A stretch of DNA of 5,156 bases, taken from positions 1 through 5,156 of the forward strand of contig CAMLQP010000212.1 of the NCBI GenBank assembly GCA_946482115.1, written 5' to 3'. Made by a program: the position numbers and the translations under genes. Source of the stretch: an uncultured Comamonadaceae bacterium. GTDB taxonomy: Bacteria; Pseudomonadota; Gammaproteobacteria; Burkholderiales; Burkholderiaceae. Below the pieces are notes generated by a model that was not told the DNA's origin, did not search any database, and saw nothing but the letters and a program-made list of their open reading frames with translations. The first letter of the stretch is position 1. Each line of letters opens with the position of its first letter. Shown piece by piece: positions 1 through 5,156 of this stretch.

Positions 1-1214
1 GTCGCCTCGCCGGTGTGCAGCGAGATCGTGTCGAAGAAGCCGACGGCGCGTGGCCTGTGGCCCAGCTGCTCCAGGCCCTTGGCCAGGATGGCGGTGTAGC
101 TCGCCACGCGCTGCGCGATGCGCTTGAGGCCCTGCGGCCCGTGGTAGACGGCGTACATGCTGGCGATCACCGCCGGCAGCACCTGCGCCGTGCAGATGTT
201 GGAGGTGGCCTTCTCGCGGCGGATGTGCTGCTCGCGCGTCTGCAGCGCCAGACGGTAGGCCGGGTTGCCGTGGGTGTCCACGCTCACGCCCACCAGGCGG
301 CCGGGCAGGGAGCGCTTGAACTCGTCGCGGCAGGCCATGTAGGCGGCGTGCGGGCCGCCCGCGCCCATGGGCATGCCGAAGCGTTGGGTGGTGCCGACCA
401 CGATGTCGGCGCCGAACTCGCCCGGCGGCACCAGCAGCGTCAGCGCCAGCAGGTCGGCGGCCACGATGAAGGCCGCGCCCTTGGCGTGTGCGCGTTCCAC
501 GTCGGCGCGCAGGTCATCGATGCGGCCGCTGGTGCTGGGGTACTGGGCCAGCACGGCAAAGTATTCGCCGGCCAGTGCGGCTTCCCACTCTGCGGCCGAG
601 TTGGCCAGCACCACCTTCAGGCCCAGCGGCTTCGCGCGGGTCTGGATCACTTCGATGGTCTGGGCGTGGGCGTCGCCGGCCACCACGATCACGTCAGACT
701 TCGACTTGACCGAGCGTTTGGCCAGCGTCATGGCCTCGGCGGCGGCGGTGGCCTCGTCCAGCATGGAGGCGTTGGCGATGGGCATGCCGGTCAGGTCGCA
801 GACCATGGTCTGGAAGTTGACCAGCGCCTCCATGCGGCCCTGCGAGATTTCGGCCTGGTAGGGCGTGTAGGCGGTGTACCAGGCGGGGTTCTCCAGAATG
901 TTGCGCAGGATCACGCCCGGGGTGAGGGTGTTGTAGTAGCCCTGGCCGATGAAACTCCTGAACACCTGGTTGCGCTGCGCCAGGGCTTTCAGCTCGGCCA
1001 GTGCGGCGGCTTCGGTGGTGGCCGGTGGCAGCTGCATGGCGGTGGCGCGGGCGATGGCGCGTGGCACGATGCCTTCGATCAGCGCGCGGCGCGAGGCCTC
1101 GCCGATCACAGACAGCATCAGGGCCTCGTCCTCGGGCGAGACGCCGATGTGGCGGGCGATGAATTCGCTGGGGTTTTCGAGGTCTTCGAGCGGCAGGTTG
1201 GCGGGCTTCAGCAT
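1..1214 (-). CDS. gcvP: Glycine dehydrogenase (decarboxylating), P-protein; N-terminal part, cut by the window edge
   Basis: This is the P-protein of the glycine cleavage system. It is a cytoplasmic PLP enzyme that decarboxylates glycine and passes the aminomethyl group to the lipoyl arm of GcvH. The frame is open from the ATG at 1214 to the left edge, giving 404 codons of a protein that is usually about 950-970 residues. Family blocks are easy to see: [19 protein letters not shown] (87-105), [19 protein letters not shown] (109-127), [20 protein letters not shown] (133-152), [12 protein letters not shown] (281-292) and [12 protein letters not shown] (333-344). The PLP-binding lysine lies in the missing C-terminal half, so catalytic integrity cannot be judged. 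The start is supported by CTGGAG (1226-1221) six bases upstream and by the usual N-terminal pattern ending in FIARHIG. It is the third gene of the operon, 64 bp after gcvH, with a hairpin in the gap. No frameshift was seen. Confidence 0.97.
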   Translation of the reverse strand, partial: MLKPANLPLEDLENPSEFIARHIGVSPEDEALMLSVIGEASRRALIEGIVPRAIARATAMQLPPATTEAAALAELKALAQRNQVFRSFIGQGYYNTLTPGVILRNILENPAWYTAYTPYQAEISQGRMEALVNFQTMVCDLTGMPIANASMLDEATAAAEAMTLAKRSVKSKSDVIVVAGDAHAQTIEVIQTRAKPLGLKVVLANSAAEWEAALAGEYFAVLAQYPSTSGRIDDLRADVERAHAKGAAFIVAADLLALTLLVPPGEFGADIVVGTTQRFGMPMGAGGPHAAYMACRDEFKRSLPGRLVGVSVDTHGNPAYRLALQTREQHIRREKATSNICTAQVLPAVIASMYAVYHGPQGLKRIAQRVASYTAILAKGLEQLGHRPRAVGFFDTISLHTGEA

Positions 1215-1237
1215 GGGGGGCTCCAGAACAGTCTGCA

Positions 1238-1262
1238 AGCGGCACCGTAGGGCGGTGCCGCT
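1238..1262 (-). other. Intercistronic hairpin between gcvH and gcvP
   Basis: The 64-bp gap between gcvH and gcvP holds a near-perfect inverted repeat. Bases 1238-1247 pair with 1253-1262, about 10 bp, around a 5-base loop (1248-1252). On the transcribed minus strand it is followed by TTGCAGACTG, not a U-tract, so it does not look like an intrinsic terminator. It ends 11 bases before the gcvP Shine-Dalgarno. It could stabilise the upstream gcvTH message, act as a processing site or partly attenuate gcvP. The structure is read directly from the sequence; its role is inference. Confidence 0.6.
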
Positions 1263-1278
1263 CACGCACGGCTCTGGA

Positions 1279-1650
1279 TCAGGACTTCGCCACGAGGTCG
1301 GCGTAGCGGGTCTCGCTCATCAGGCCGCTCAGTTCGGCCGCGTTGGACAGCTTGACCTTGAAGAACCAGCCCGCGCCCAGCGGGTCGCTGTTGGCCAGGG
1401 CCGGGTCGGCGCGCAGGGCCTCGTTGACCTCGACCACCTCGCCGCTCACGGGCATGTAGACGTCGGCGGCGGCCTTGACCGACTCGACCACGCCGGCCAC
1501 GTCCTTCTGCGCGAAGGTCTTGCCGACCTCGGGCAGGTCCACGAAGACCACGTCGCCCAGCGCATCCTGCGCATGGACGGTGATGCCGACGGTGGCGGTG
1601 TCGCCGCTGACTTCGACCCACTCGTGGTCTTCGGTGTATTGCTTGGTCAT
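1279..1650 (-). CDS. gcvH: Glycine cleavage system H protein (lipoyl carrier)
   Basis: GcvH is the small lipoylated shuttle of the glycine cleavage system. Its lipoyl-lysine arm carries the aminomethyl intermediate from P-protein to T-protein and is then reoxidised by L-protein. The 123-residue product is normal for the family (about 125-130). It begins with [10 protein letters not shown] (5-14) and carries the lipoylation motif [10 protein letters not shown] (56-65), with Lys59 as the modified residue. The family signature [12 protein letters not shown] (32-43) and the C-terminal [10 protein letters not shown] (92-101) are also present. The ATG at 1650 is preceded by ACGGAG with six bases of spacing after GGAG, a good Shine-Dalgarno that fixes the start. 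It lies 32 bp after gcvT and 64 bp before gcvP, so all three are almost certainly cotranscribed. Lipoylation enzymes are not in this window. Confidence 0.98.
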   Translation of the reverse strand: MTKQYTEDHEWVEVSGDTATVGITVHAQDALGDVVFVDLPEVGKTFAQKDVAGVVESVKAAADVYMPVSGEVVEVNEALRADPALANSDPLGAGWFFKVKLSNAAELSGLMSETRYADLVAKS

Positions 1651-1682
1651 GGGTTGCTCCGTTGAGGGAAAAGAAAGGGGTT

Positions 1683-2807
1683 TCAGCCGCGGAAGTAGTT
1701 GGGCGGCAGGAAGGGCAGGGCGGTGACTTCCATGGGCACGGGCTTGCCGCGCACCAGGGCGTTCACGCGGGTGCCCACGGCGGCGTATTCTGCGCCCACG
1801 TAGCCCATGGCCACGGGCTTGTCCACGCTGGGGCCCAGCAGGCCGCTGGTCACTTCGCCTATCGTCTCGCCGCCGGTGTTCTGCAGTTCGGTGTGCTCGC
1901 GCACCGGCACACGCTCCAGCGCCACCAGGCCCACGCGCTTGCGGGCCGGCGGCTGGCTGCCGTCCAGCTGCGCCAGCACGCGCGCCGCGCCGGGAAAACC
2001 GCCCGCGCGCGCGCCACCCGTGCGGCGCACCTTCTGCATGGCCCAGTTCAGGCCGGCCTCCACCGGGGTGGTGGTGGTGTCGATGTCGTTGCCATACAGG
2101 CACAGGCCGGCCTCCAGGCGCAGCGAGTTGCGCGCGCCCAGGCCCACGGGCTGCACCTCGGGCAGGGTCAGCAGGGCGCGGGCGAAGGCCTCGGCGTGCG
2201 AGGCCGGCAGGGAGATCTCGAAACCGTCCTCGCCGGTGTAGCCGCTGCGGGTGAGGAAGAGGTCGGCGCCTTCCCAGGTGGCGTCGGCGCCGGTCATGAA
2301 GACCAGCTGCTCCACGCCGGGAATGATCTTGGCCAGCGCGCCCACGGCCAGCGGGCCCTGCAGCGCCAGCAGCGCGCGGTCGAACTGGGGCTCGATGGTG
2401 CAGCGCGTGCCGATGCGGGCCTGGATGTGGGCCAGGTCGCCGTGTTTGCAGGCGCCGTTGACGATCACGAACAGGTCGCGCCGGCGGTTGACGAACATCA
2501 GGTCGTCGATGATGCCGCCCTCGTCGTTGAGCAGCAGGCCGTAGCGCTGCTTGCCCACCGGCAGGTCGATCACGTCCACCGGCATCAGGCTTTCGAAGGC
2601 CGCCGCCGCGTCAGGCCCTTCCAGGCGCAGCTGGCCCATGTGCGAGACATCGAACAGGCCGGCGGCGCGACGGGTATGCAGGTGCTCGGCCATCAGGCCT
2701 GCCTTGTACTGCACCGGCATGCTGTAGCCGGCAAAAGGCACCATGCGGGCACCGAGTTCGAGGTGCAGATCGTGCAGCGGGGTGCGGAGCAGGTTGTCGT
2801 CGGACAT
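1683..2807 (-). CDS. gcvT: Aminomethyltransferase, glycine cleavage T-protein
   Basis: T-protein moves the methylene carbon from aminomethyl-lipoyl GcvH to tetrahydrofolate, giving 5,10-methylene-THF and releasing ammonia. The 374-residue product matches the usual full length. Visible family blocks are MVPFAGYSMPVQY (22-34), AAGLFDVSHMGQ (48-59), NDEGGIIDDLM (94-104, with the catalytic aspartate expected in the IIDD stretch), SGYTGEDGFEI (188-198), LRLEAGLCLYGND (229-241) and GEVTSGLLGPS (317-327), ending PPNYFRG. I chose the ATG at 2807 because MSDDNLLRTPLHDLHLELGA is a normal T-protein N-terminus. The frame stays open to 2924, but that extension runs into glycine aptamer 2. The Shine-Dalgarno is weak (ACGAG, about 8 bases upstream). 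Position 227 is Asn in GARNSLR, where I more often recall Asp; the effect is unknown. First gene of the operon, under the glycine riboswitch. Confidence 0.97.
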   Translation of the reverse strand: MSDDNLLRTPLHDLHLELGARMVPFAGYSMPVQYKAGLMAEHLHTRRAAGLFDVSHMGQLRLEGPDAAAAFESLMPVDVIDLPVGKQRYGLLLNDEGGIIDDLMFVNRRRDLFVIVNGACKHGDLAHIQARIGTRCTIEPQFDRALLALQGPLAVGALAKIIPGVEQLVFMTGADATWEGADLFLTRSGYTGEDGFEISLPASHAEAFARALLTLPEVQPVGLGARNSLRLEAGLCLYGNDIDTTTTPVEAGLNWAMQKVRRTGGARAGGFPGAARVLAQLDGSQPPARKRVGLVALERVPVREHTELQNTGGETIGEVTSGLLGPSVDKPVAMGYVGAEYAAVGTRVNALVRGKPVPMEVTALPFLPPNYFRG

Positions 2808-2833
2808 GGCGGACTCGTGGTGGGCATGGAACG

Positions 2834-2852
2834 GCACGGCAACCTGCCGCGC
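2834..2852 (-). promoter_or_regulatory. Hairpin between riboswitch and gcvT start (candidate expression platform)
   Basis: On the minus strand, bases 2852-2845 (GCGCGGCA) can pair with 2841-2834 (UGCCGUGC) around a three-base loop, with one G-U pair. It sits just after the P1 strand of aptamer 2 (ends 2858) and 26 bases before the gcvT ATG. There is no U-tract after it (CGUUCC follows), so a classical terminator is not visible. Control may work through translation, Rho or an alternative fold. The pairing is seen; its regulatory role is inferred. Confidence 0.4.
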
Positions 2853-2857
2853 GCCTG

Positions 2858-2952
2858 CCCCGCTGTCCGCTTTACCTGAGAGATTCACGCGGGCGATGCC
2901 GCGCTTGCTCCTTCGGTGGGCCATCCGTTGGGGTGGCCTCTCTCCAGGGGGG
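2858..2952 (-). promoter_or_regulatory. Glycine aptamer 2
   Basis: P1 forms between CCCC-CUG (2951-2945) and CAG-C-GGGG (2865-2858), with one bulged C at 2862. P2 forms between GAGAGA (2944-2939) and UCUCUC (2883-2878). GGCCA (2938-2934) pairs with UGGCC (2923-2919). The conserved block CACCGAAGGAGCAAGCGC lies at 2918-2901, and CTCTCAGGTAAAGCGGAC at 2882-2865. The match to the family is slightly stronger than for aptamer 1. Confidence 0.92.
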
Positions 2953-2972
2953 AATCGCCCGTTGCCGGACGT

Positions 2973-3061
2973 CTGCCAGTCCTTTTGCCTGAGCGTTCAG
3001 GGCCTGAAAAACAGGCCGCCTGCGCCTTCGGCGGCTCCTCGGGGGAACACTCTCCTGACAA
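2973..3061 (-). promoter_or_regulatory. Glycine aptamer 1
   Basis: P1 forms between UGUCAG (3060-3055) and CUGGCA (2979-2974), possibly extended by a U-G pair. A second helix forms between GUGUUC (3050-3045) and GAACGC (2998-2993). The conserved core GCCGCCGAAGGCGCAGGCGGC (3035-3015) pairs at its ends (GCCGCC with GGCGGC). The 3' conserved block CTCAGGCAAAAGGAC runs 2993-2979. A small U5-loop hairpin with CCUG/CAGG arms (3014-3003) occupies a variable helix. Confidence 0.9.
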
Positions 3062-3069
3062 TGGGCGGC

Positions 3070-3075
3070 ATTCTA
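3070..3075 (-). promoter_or_regulatory. Candidate -10 element of the gcv operon promoter
   Basis: TAGAAT on the minus strand (3075-3070) matches the sigma-70 -10 consensus at five of six positions. It sits just before aptamer 1, so a start about 7 bases downstream would begin the transcript almost exactly at the riboswitch. No convincing -35 is visible 16-18 bases upstream. The call rests on the hexamer and its placement only. Confidence 0.4.
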
Positions 3076-3131
3076 CCCGGGAACCTTGTCCAGACAGCGT
3101 GGTCGCACCCCGGTCGCTTTCTTCCTACTCC

Positions 3132-4001
3132 ATGAACCGCCGTCAACTCCTGCTGGCCCTCTCCGCCCTGGCCGCCGTTGCGCGTGCCGCCCAGGCCGCG
3201 CCTTCCAAATCCCGCATGCCCGTGATCTTCATCGGTCACGGTAGTCCGATGAACGCGATCTCGGACAACGATTTCACCCGGGCTCTGGTCGACTGGGGCC
3301 GGCGTCTGCCGCGCCCGGCCGCCATCCTGGCGGTTTCGGCCCACTGGCTCACGCCGGGCCGAACGCTGGTGGACGAGCAGGCACGCCCGCGCACCATCCA
3401 CGACTTCGGCGGCTTTCCACGCGCGCTGCACGAGATGCAATACCCCACGCCCGGTTCGCCCGAGACGGCGCGGGTCTTGCAGTCCATCGTGCAGTCGCGC
3501 CGGGTGCAGGGCAGCGACGACTGGGGTCTGGACCACGGCACCTGGACGGTGCTGCACCACCTCTACCCCAAGGCCGACGTGCCGACTTATCAGCTTTCCA
3601 TCGATTACGCGGCGCCCGGGCCGGTGCACCATGCGCTGGGGCGCGAGCTGGCCGCGCTGCGCGAACAGGGCGTGCTGATCGTGGGCAGCGGCAACATCGT
3701 GCACAACCTGGGTGCCACGGTGCGCGGCGCGCCACCGGCGGCCCGTGCGCAGCGGGACTGGGCGCAGGTGTTCGATGACGTGGTCAAGGCAGCCCTGGAC
3801 GAACGCAGCTTCCAGAACGAACGGCGGCTGATGAACCACACCTCGCTGACGCCGGCTGCCACCATGGCCGTGCCCACGCCCGACCACTACTGGCCCTTCC
3901 TCTACGCGCTGGGCGCGAGCGATCCCCACGAGCCGCTGCAGCACGTCTACGAAGGTTTCCACTCCGGCACCCTGAGCATGCGCTGCCTGCAGTGGGGCTA
4001 A
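3132..4001 (+). CDS. ygiD: LigB/DODA-family class III extradiol dioxygenase (4,5-DOPA dioxygenase-like) with N-terminal signal-like peptide
   Basis: The product belongs to the DODA/YgiD group of class III extradiol ring-cleavage dioxygenases. These are single-domain metal enzymes that open catechol rings such as DOPA; the natural substrate here is unknown. The protein is 289 residues. Family motifs are FIGHGSPMNAI (33-43), VSAHWLTPG (68-76), TIHDFGGFPRALHEMQYP (88-105), WGLDHGTW (131-138), GSGNIVHNLG (185-194) and TPDHYWPFLYALGA (249-262). The likely metal-site histidines are His36, His71 and His191, with His135 and His252 also conserved. Residues 1-23 (MNRRQLLLALSALAAVARAAQA, then A) look like a secretion signal with a twin-arginine start, although the RRQLLL match to the Tat motif is imperfect. 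Relatives such as E. coli YgiD begin near Met29 instead. Neither ATG (3132 or 3216) has a clear Shine-Dalgarno; I keep 3132 because the upstream extension is so signal-like. It diverges from the gcv operon and ends at a terminator. Confidence 0.9.
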   Translation: MNRRQLLLALSALAAVARAAQAAPSKSRMPVIFIGHGSPMNAISDNDFTRALVDWGRRLPRPAAILAVSAHWLTPGRTLVDEQARPRTIHDFGGFPRALHEMQYPTPGSPETARVLQSIVQSRRVQGSDDWGLDHGTWTVLHHLYPKADVPTYQLSIDYAAPGPVHHALGRELAALREQGVLIVGSGNIVHNLGATVRGAPPAARAQRDWAQVFDDVVKAALDERSFQNERRLMNHTSLTPAATMAVPTPDHYWPFLYALGASDPHEPLQHVYEGFHSGTLSMRCLQWG

Positions 4002-4003
4002 AG

Positions 4004-4036
4004 AAAAAAAACCGCGCCACGGCGCGGTTTCTTCTT
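4004..4036. terminator. Bidirectional intrinsic terminator between convergent genes
   Basis: A GC-rich hairpin (4009-4017 pairing with 4022-4030, loop CACG) lies in the 34-bp gap between two convergent stop codons. On the plus strand it is followed by TTTCTTCTTT, which ends the dioxygenase transcript. On the minus strand it is followed by eight U residues (complement of A 4004-4011), an excellent terminator for the ETF-QO transcript. The stop codons of both genes flank the structure closely. Confidence 0.92.
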
Positions 4037-5156
4037 TACATCCCGGCGTAGTTCGGCCCGCCGCCGCCCTCGGGCGTGACCCAGACGATGTTCTGTGTCG
4101 GGTCCTTGATGTCGCAGGTCTTGCAGTGCACGCAGTTCTGCGCGTTGATCACCAGCTGGTCGGCACCGTCCTTGTTGACGAACTCGTAGACGCCGGCCGG
4201 GCAGTAGCGGCTCTCGGGGCCGGCGAACTTGGCCAGGTTGACCTTCACCGGCACCGAGGCGTCTTTCAGCGTCAGGTGCGCGGGCTGGTCCTCGGCGTGG
4301 TTGGTGTTGCTCACGAACACGCTGGAGAGCCGGTCGAAGGTCAGCTTGCCGTCGGGCTTGGGGTAGCTGATCTGCGGCATCTCGGCCGCCGGGCGCAGCT
4401 TCACGTGGTCGGGCGAGCTGTTGTGTATGGTCCACGGCGGCACGGCCACGCCCACCTTGGGCAGGAACCAGTGTTCGACGCCAGTCATGAGCTTGCCCAC
4501 CAGCGGGCTCTTCTTGAACCAGTTCTTGAAGTTGCGGTAGGTCCAGAGCTCGCGGTGCAGCCAGCTGGCCTTGAAGCCTTCTTCAAACGCGGTGGGTTCG
4601 TCGTGGGCGCGGCCGGCGGCCACGGCGTCGAACAGCGCGTCCGCACACAACATGCCGCTCTTGATGGCGGCGTGGCTGCCCTTGATGCGCGCGGCGTTGA
4701 GGAAGCCGGCGTCACAGCCCACCAGCGCGCCGCCCGGGAACACGGTCTTGGGCAGGGCCTGCGGCGTGCCGTTGTTGAGCGCGCGGGCGCCGTAGGACAG
4801 GCGCTTGCCACCTTCGATGTGCTGGCGGATGGACGGGTGCGTCTTCCAGCGCTGCATCTCCTCGAACGGCGACAGCCAGGGGTTGTCGTAGTCGAGGCCG
4901 ATGACGTAGCCCAGCGTGACCTTGTTGCCCTCCAGGTGGTAGAGGAAACCGCCACCGAAGGCGTCGTCGTTCAGCGGCCAGCCGGCGGTGTGCACCACCA
5001 GGCCGGGCCTGGCCTTGTCGGCGGGGATTTCCCACAGCTCCTTGATGCCGATGGCGAAGGTCTGCGGGTCCTTGCCGTCGGTCAGGTTGAACTTGGCCAG
5101 CAGCTGCTTGCCCAGGTGGCCGCGTGCGCCTTCGGCGAACACGGTGTACTTGGCGT
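4036..5156 (-). CDS. Electron-transfer flavoprotein:ubiquinone oxidoreductase (ETF-QO), C-terminal part, cut by the window edge
   Basis: ETF-QO is a membrane-associated FAD and 4Fe-4S enzyme. It takes electrons from reduced ETF, which collects them from acyl-CoA and related dehydrogenases, and passes them to ubiquinone. The window holds the last 372 residues of a protein usually about 550-560 long; the N-terminal FAD-binding Rossmann segment lies beyond the right edge. The visible part opens with KYTVFAEGARGHLGKQL, a typical internal ETF-QO stretch. It continues with GGGFLYHLEG, GYVIGLDYDNPWLSPFEEMQ and FPGGALVGCDAGFLNAARIK. The C-terminal ferredoxin-like domain shows all four cluster cysteines as C-x22-C-x2-C-x2-C (codons at 4201, 4132, 4123 and 4114), followed by DIKDPTQNIVWVTPEGGGGP. 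The cluster-binding residues therefore look intact. The gene ends in TAA at 4036, directly against the shared terminator, so it is the last gene of its transcript. No frameshift was seen. Confidence 0.97.
   Translation of the reverse strand, partial: AKYTVFAEGARGHLGKQLLAKFNLTDGKDPQTFAIGIKELWEIPADKARPGLVVHTAGWPLNDDAFGGGFLYHLEGNKVTLGYVIGLDYDNPWLSPFEEMQRWKTHPSIRQHIEGGKRLSYGARALNNGTPQALPKTVFPGGALVGCDAGFLNAARIKGSHAAIKSGMLCADALFDAVAAGRAHDEPTAFEEGFKASWLHRELWTYRNFKNWFKKSPLVGKLMTGVEHWFLPKVGVAVPPWTIHNSSPDHVKLRPAAEMPQISYPKPDGKLTFDRLSSVFVSNTNHAEDQPAHLTLKDASVPVKVNLAKFAGPESRYCPAGVYEFVNKDGADQLVINAQNCVHCKTCDIKDPTQNIVWVTPEGGGGPNYAGM

Larger units (their letters stand above)
2858..3061 (-). promoter_or_regulatory. 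Tandem glycine riboswitch upstream of gcvTHP
   Basis: The leader of gcvT carries two glycine aptamers in a row, the classic tandem arrangement known from gcvT leaders. Each has the three hallmark conserved blocks in order: GGAGAG; a CCGAAGG core; and CTCAGG followed by an A-rich stretch and GGACNG/GGAC. The first aptamer spans about 3061-2973 and the second about 2952-2858, joined by a linker of about 20 bases. Glycine riboswitches of this type in front of gcvT are generally ON switches that raise expression when glycine is high. The placement 50 bases before the gcvT start fits that role. Much of the 324-bp gap between gcvT and the divergent dioxygenase gene (2808-3131) is this element; the remainder holds the candidate promoter and the 5' flank of the dioxygenase. 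Confidence 0.95.

Noticed and set aside
15..1250. Long plus-strand open frame (411 codons) opposite gcvP
   Set aside because: It lies antisense to an unmistakable gcvP and its translation is low-complexity, rich in Gly, Ala, His, Gln and Val, as expected from a GC-rich shadow frame. No family is recognisable.
1662..2879. Long plus-strand open frame (405 codons) opposite gcvT
   Set aside because: It is another antisense shadow of a well-supported gene. Its composition is biased and it runs on into the riboswitch.
2808..2924. Upstream extension of gcvT by 39 codons to an ATG at 2924
   Set aside because: The extension lies inside glycine aptamer 2, and the T-protein family begins at or near the ATG at 2807.
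3001..3017. Hairpin with a U5 loop (GGCCTG/CAGGCC), considered as a terminator
   Set aside because: The U-run is in the loop, not after the stem, and the hairpin lies in a variable helix of aptamer 1.
2916..3131. Upstream extension of the dioxygenase to an ATG at 2916
   Set aside because: The added 72 codons read through the antisense of both riboswitch aptamers and would bury the signal-like peptide in the middle of the protein.
2997..3962. Minus-strand open frame (321 codons) opposite the dioxygenase
   Set aside because: The plus-strand frame has clear LigB/DODA motifs, whereas this one shows none and overlaps riboswitch aptamer 1 on the same strand.

Overview
This is a GC-rich, densely coded chromosomal window that looks like housekeeping DNA from a betaproteobacterium. 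The best guess is Burkholderiales, perhaps a Comamonadaceae-type genome. That guess rests on protein similarity recalled by eye, the strong G/C preference at third codon positions and the overall gene style; no marker gene here proves it. No mobile element, CRISPR array, tRNA or rRNA is visible.

Layout from left to right. The minus strand from about 3061 down to the left edge is a glycine-cleavage operon in the order gcvT-gcvH-gcvP, with gcvP cut by the left edge after 404 codons. A tandem glycine riboswitch (two complete aptamers, about 3061 to 2858) precedes gcvT. Diverging from it on the plus strand is a LigB/DODA-type extradiol dioxygenase (ygiD family, 3132-4001) with an unusual N-terminal signal-like peptide. 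A compact bidirectional terminator follows. Converging onto it from the right edge is the C-terminal two thirds of electron-transfer flavoprotein:ubiquinone oxidoreductase (ETF-QO), including its 4Fe-4S cysteines.

How the parts work together. The T, H and P proteins, with the L-protein encoded elsewhere, cleave glycine to CO2, ammonia and a one-carbon unit on tetrahydrofolate. The riboswitch senses glycine and most likely switches the operon on when glycine is abundant. ETF-QO feeds electrons from flavoprotein dehydrogenases to ubiquinone. The dioxygenase and ETF-QO are transcribed separately from the gcv operon, and nothing in the sequence ties them to it functionally.

I looked for an undescribed system and did not find one. 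The points worth a second look are modest: the fine structure of the riboswitch leader and expression platform, a strong hairpin between gcvH and gcvP, and the signal peptide on a dioxygenase family that is usually cytoplasmic.
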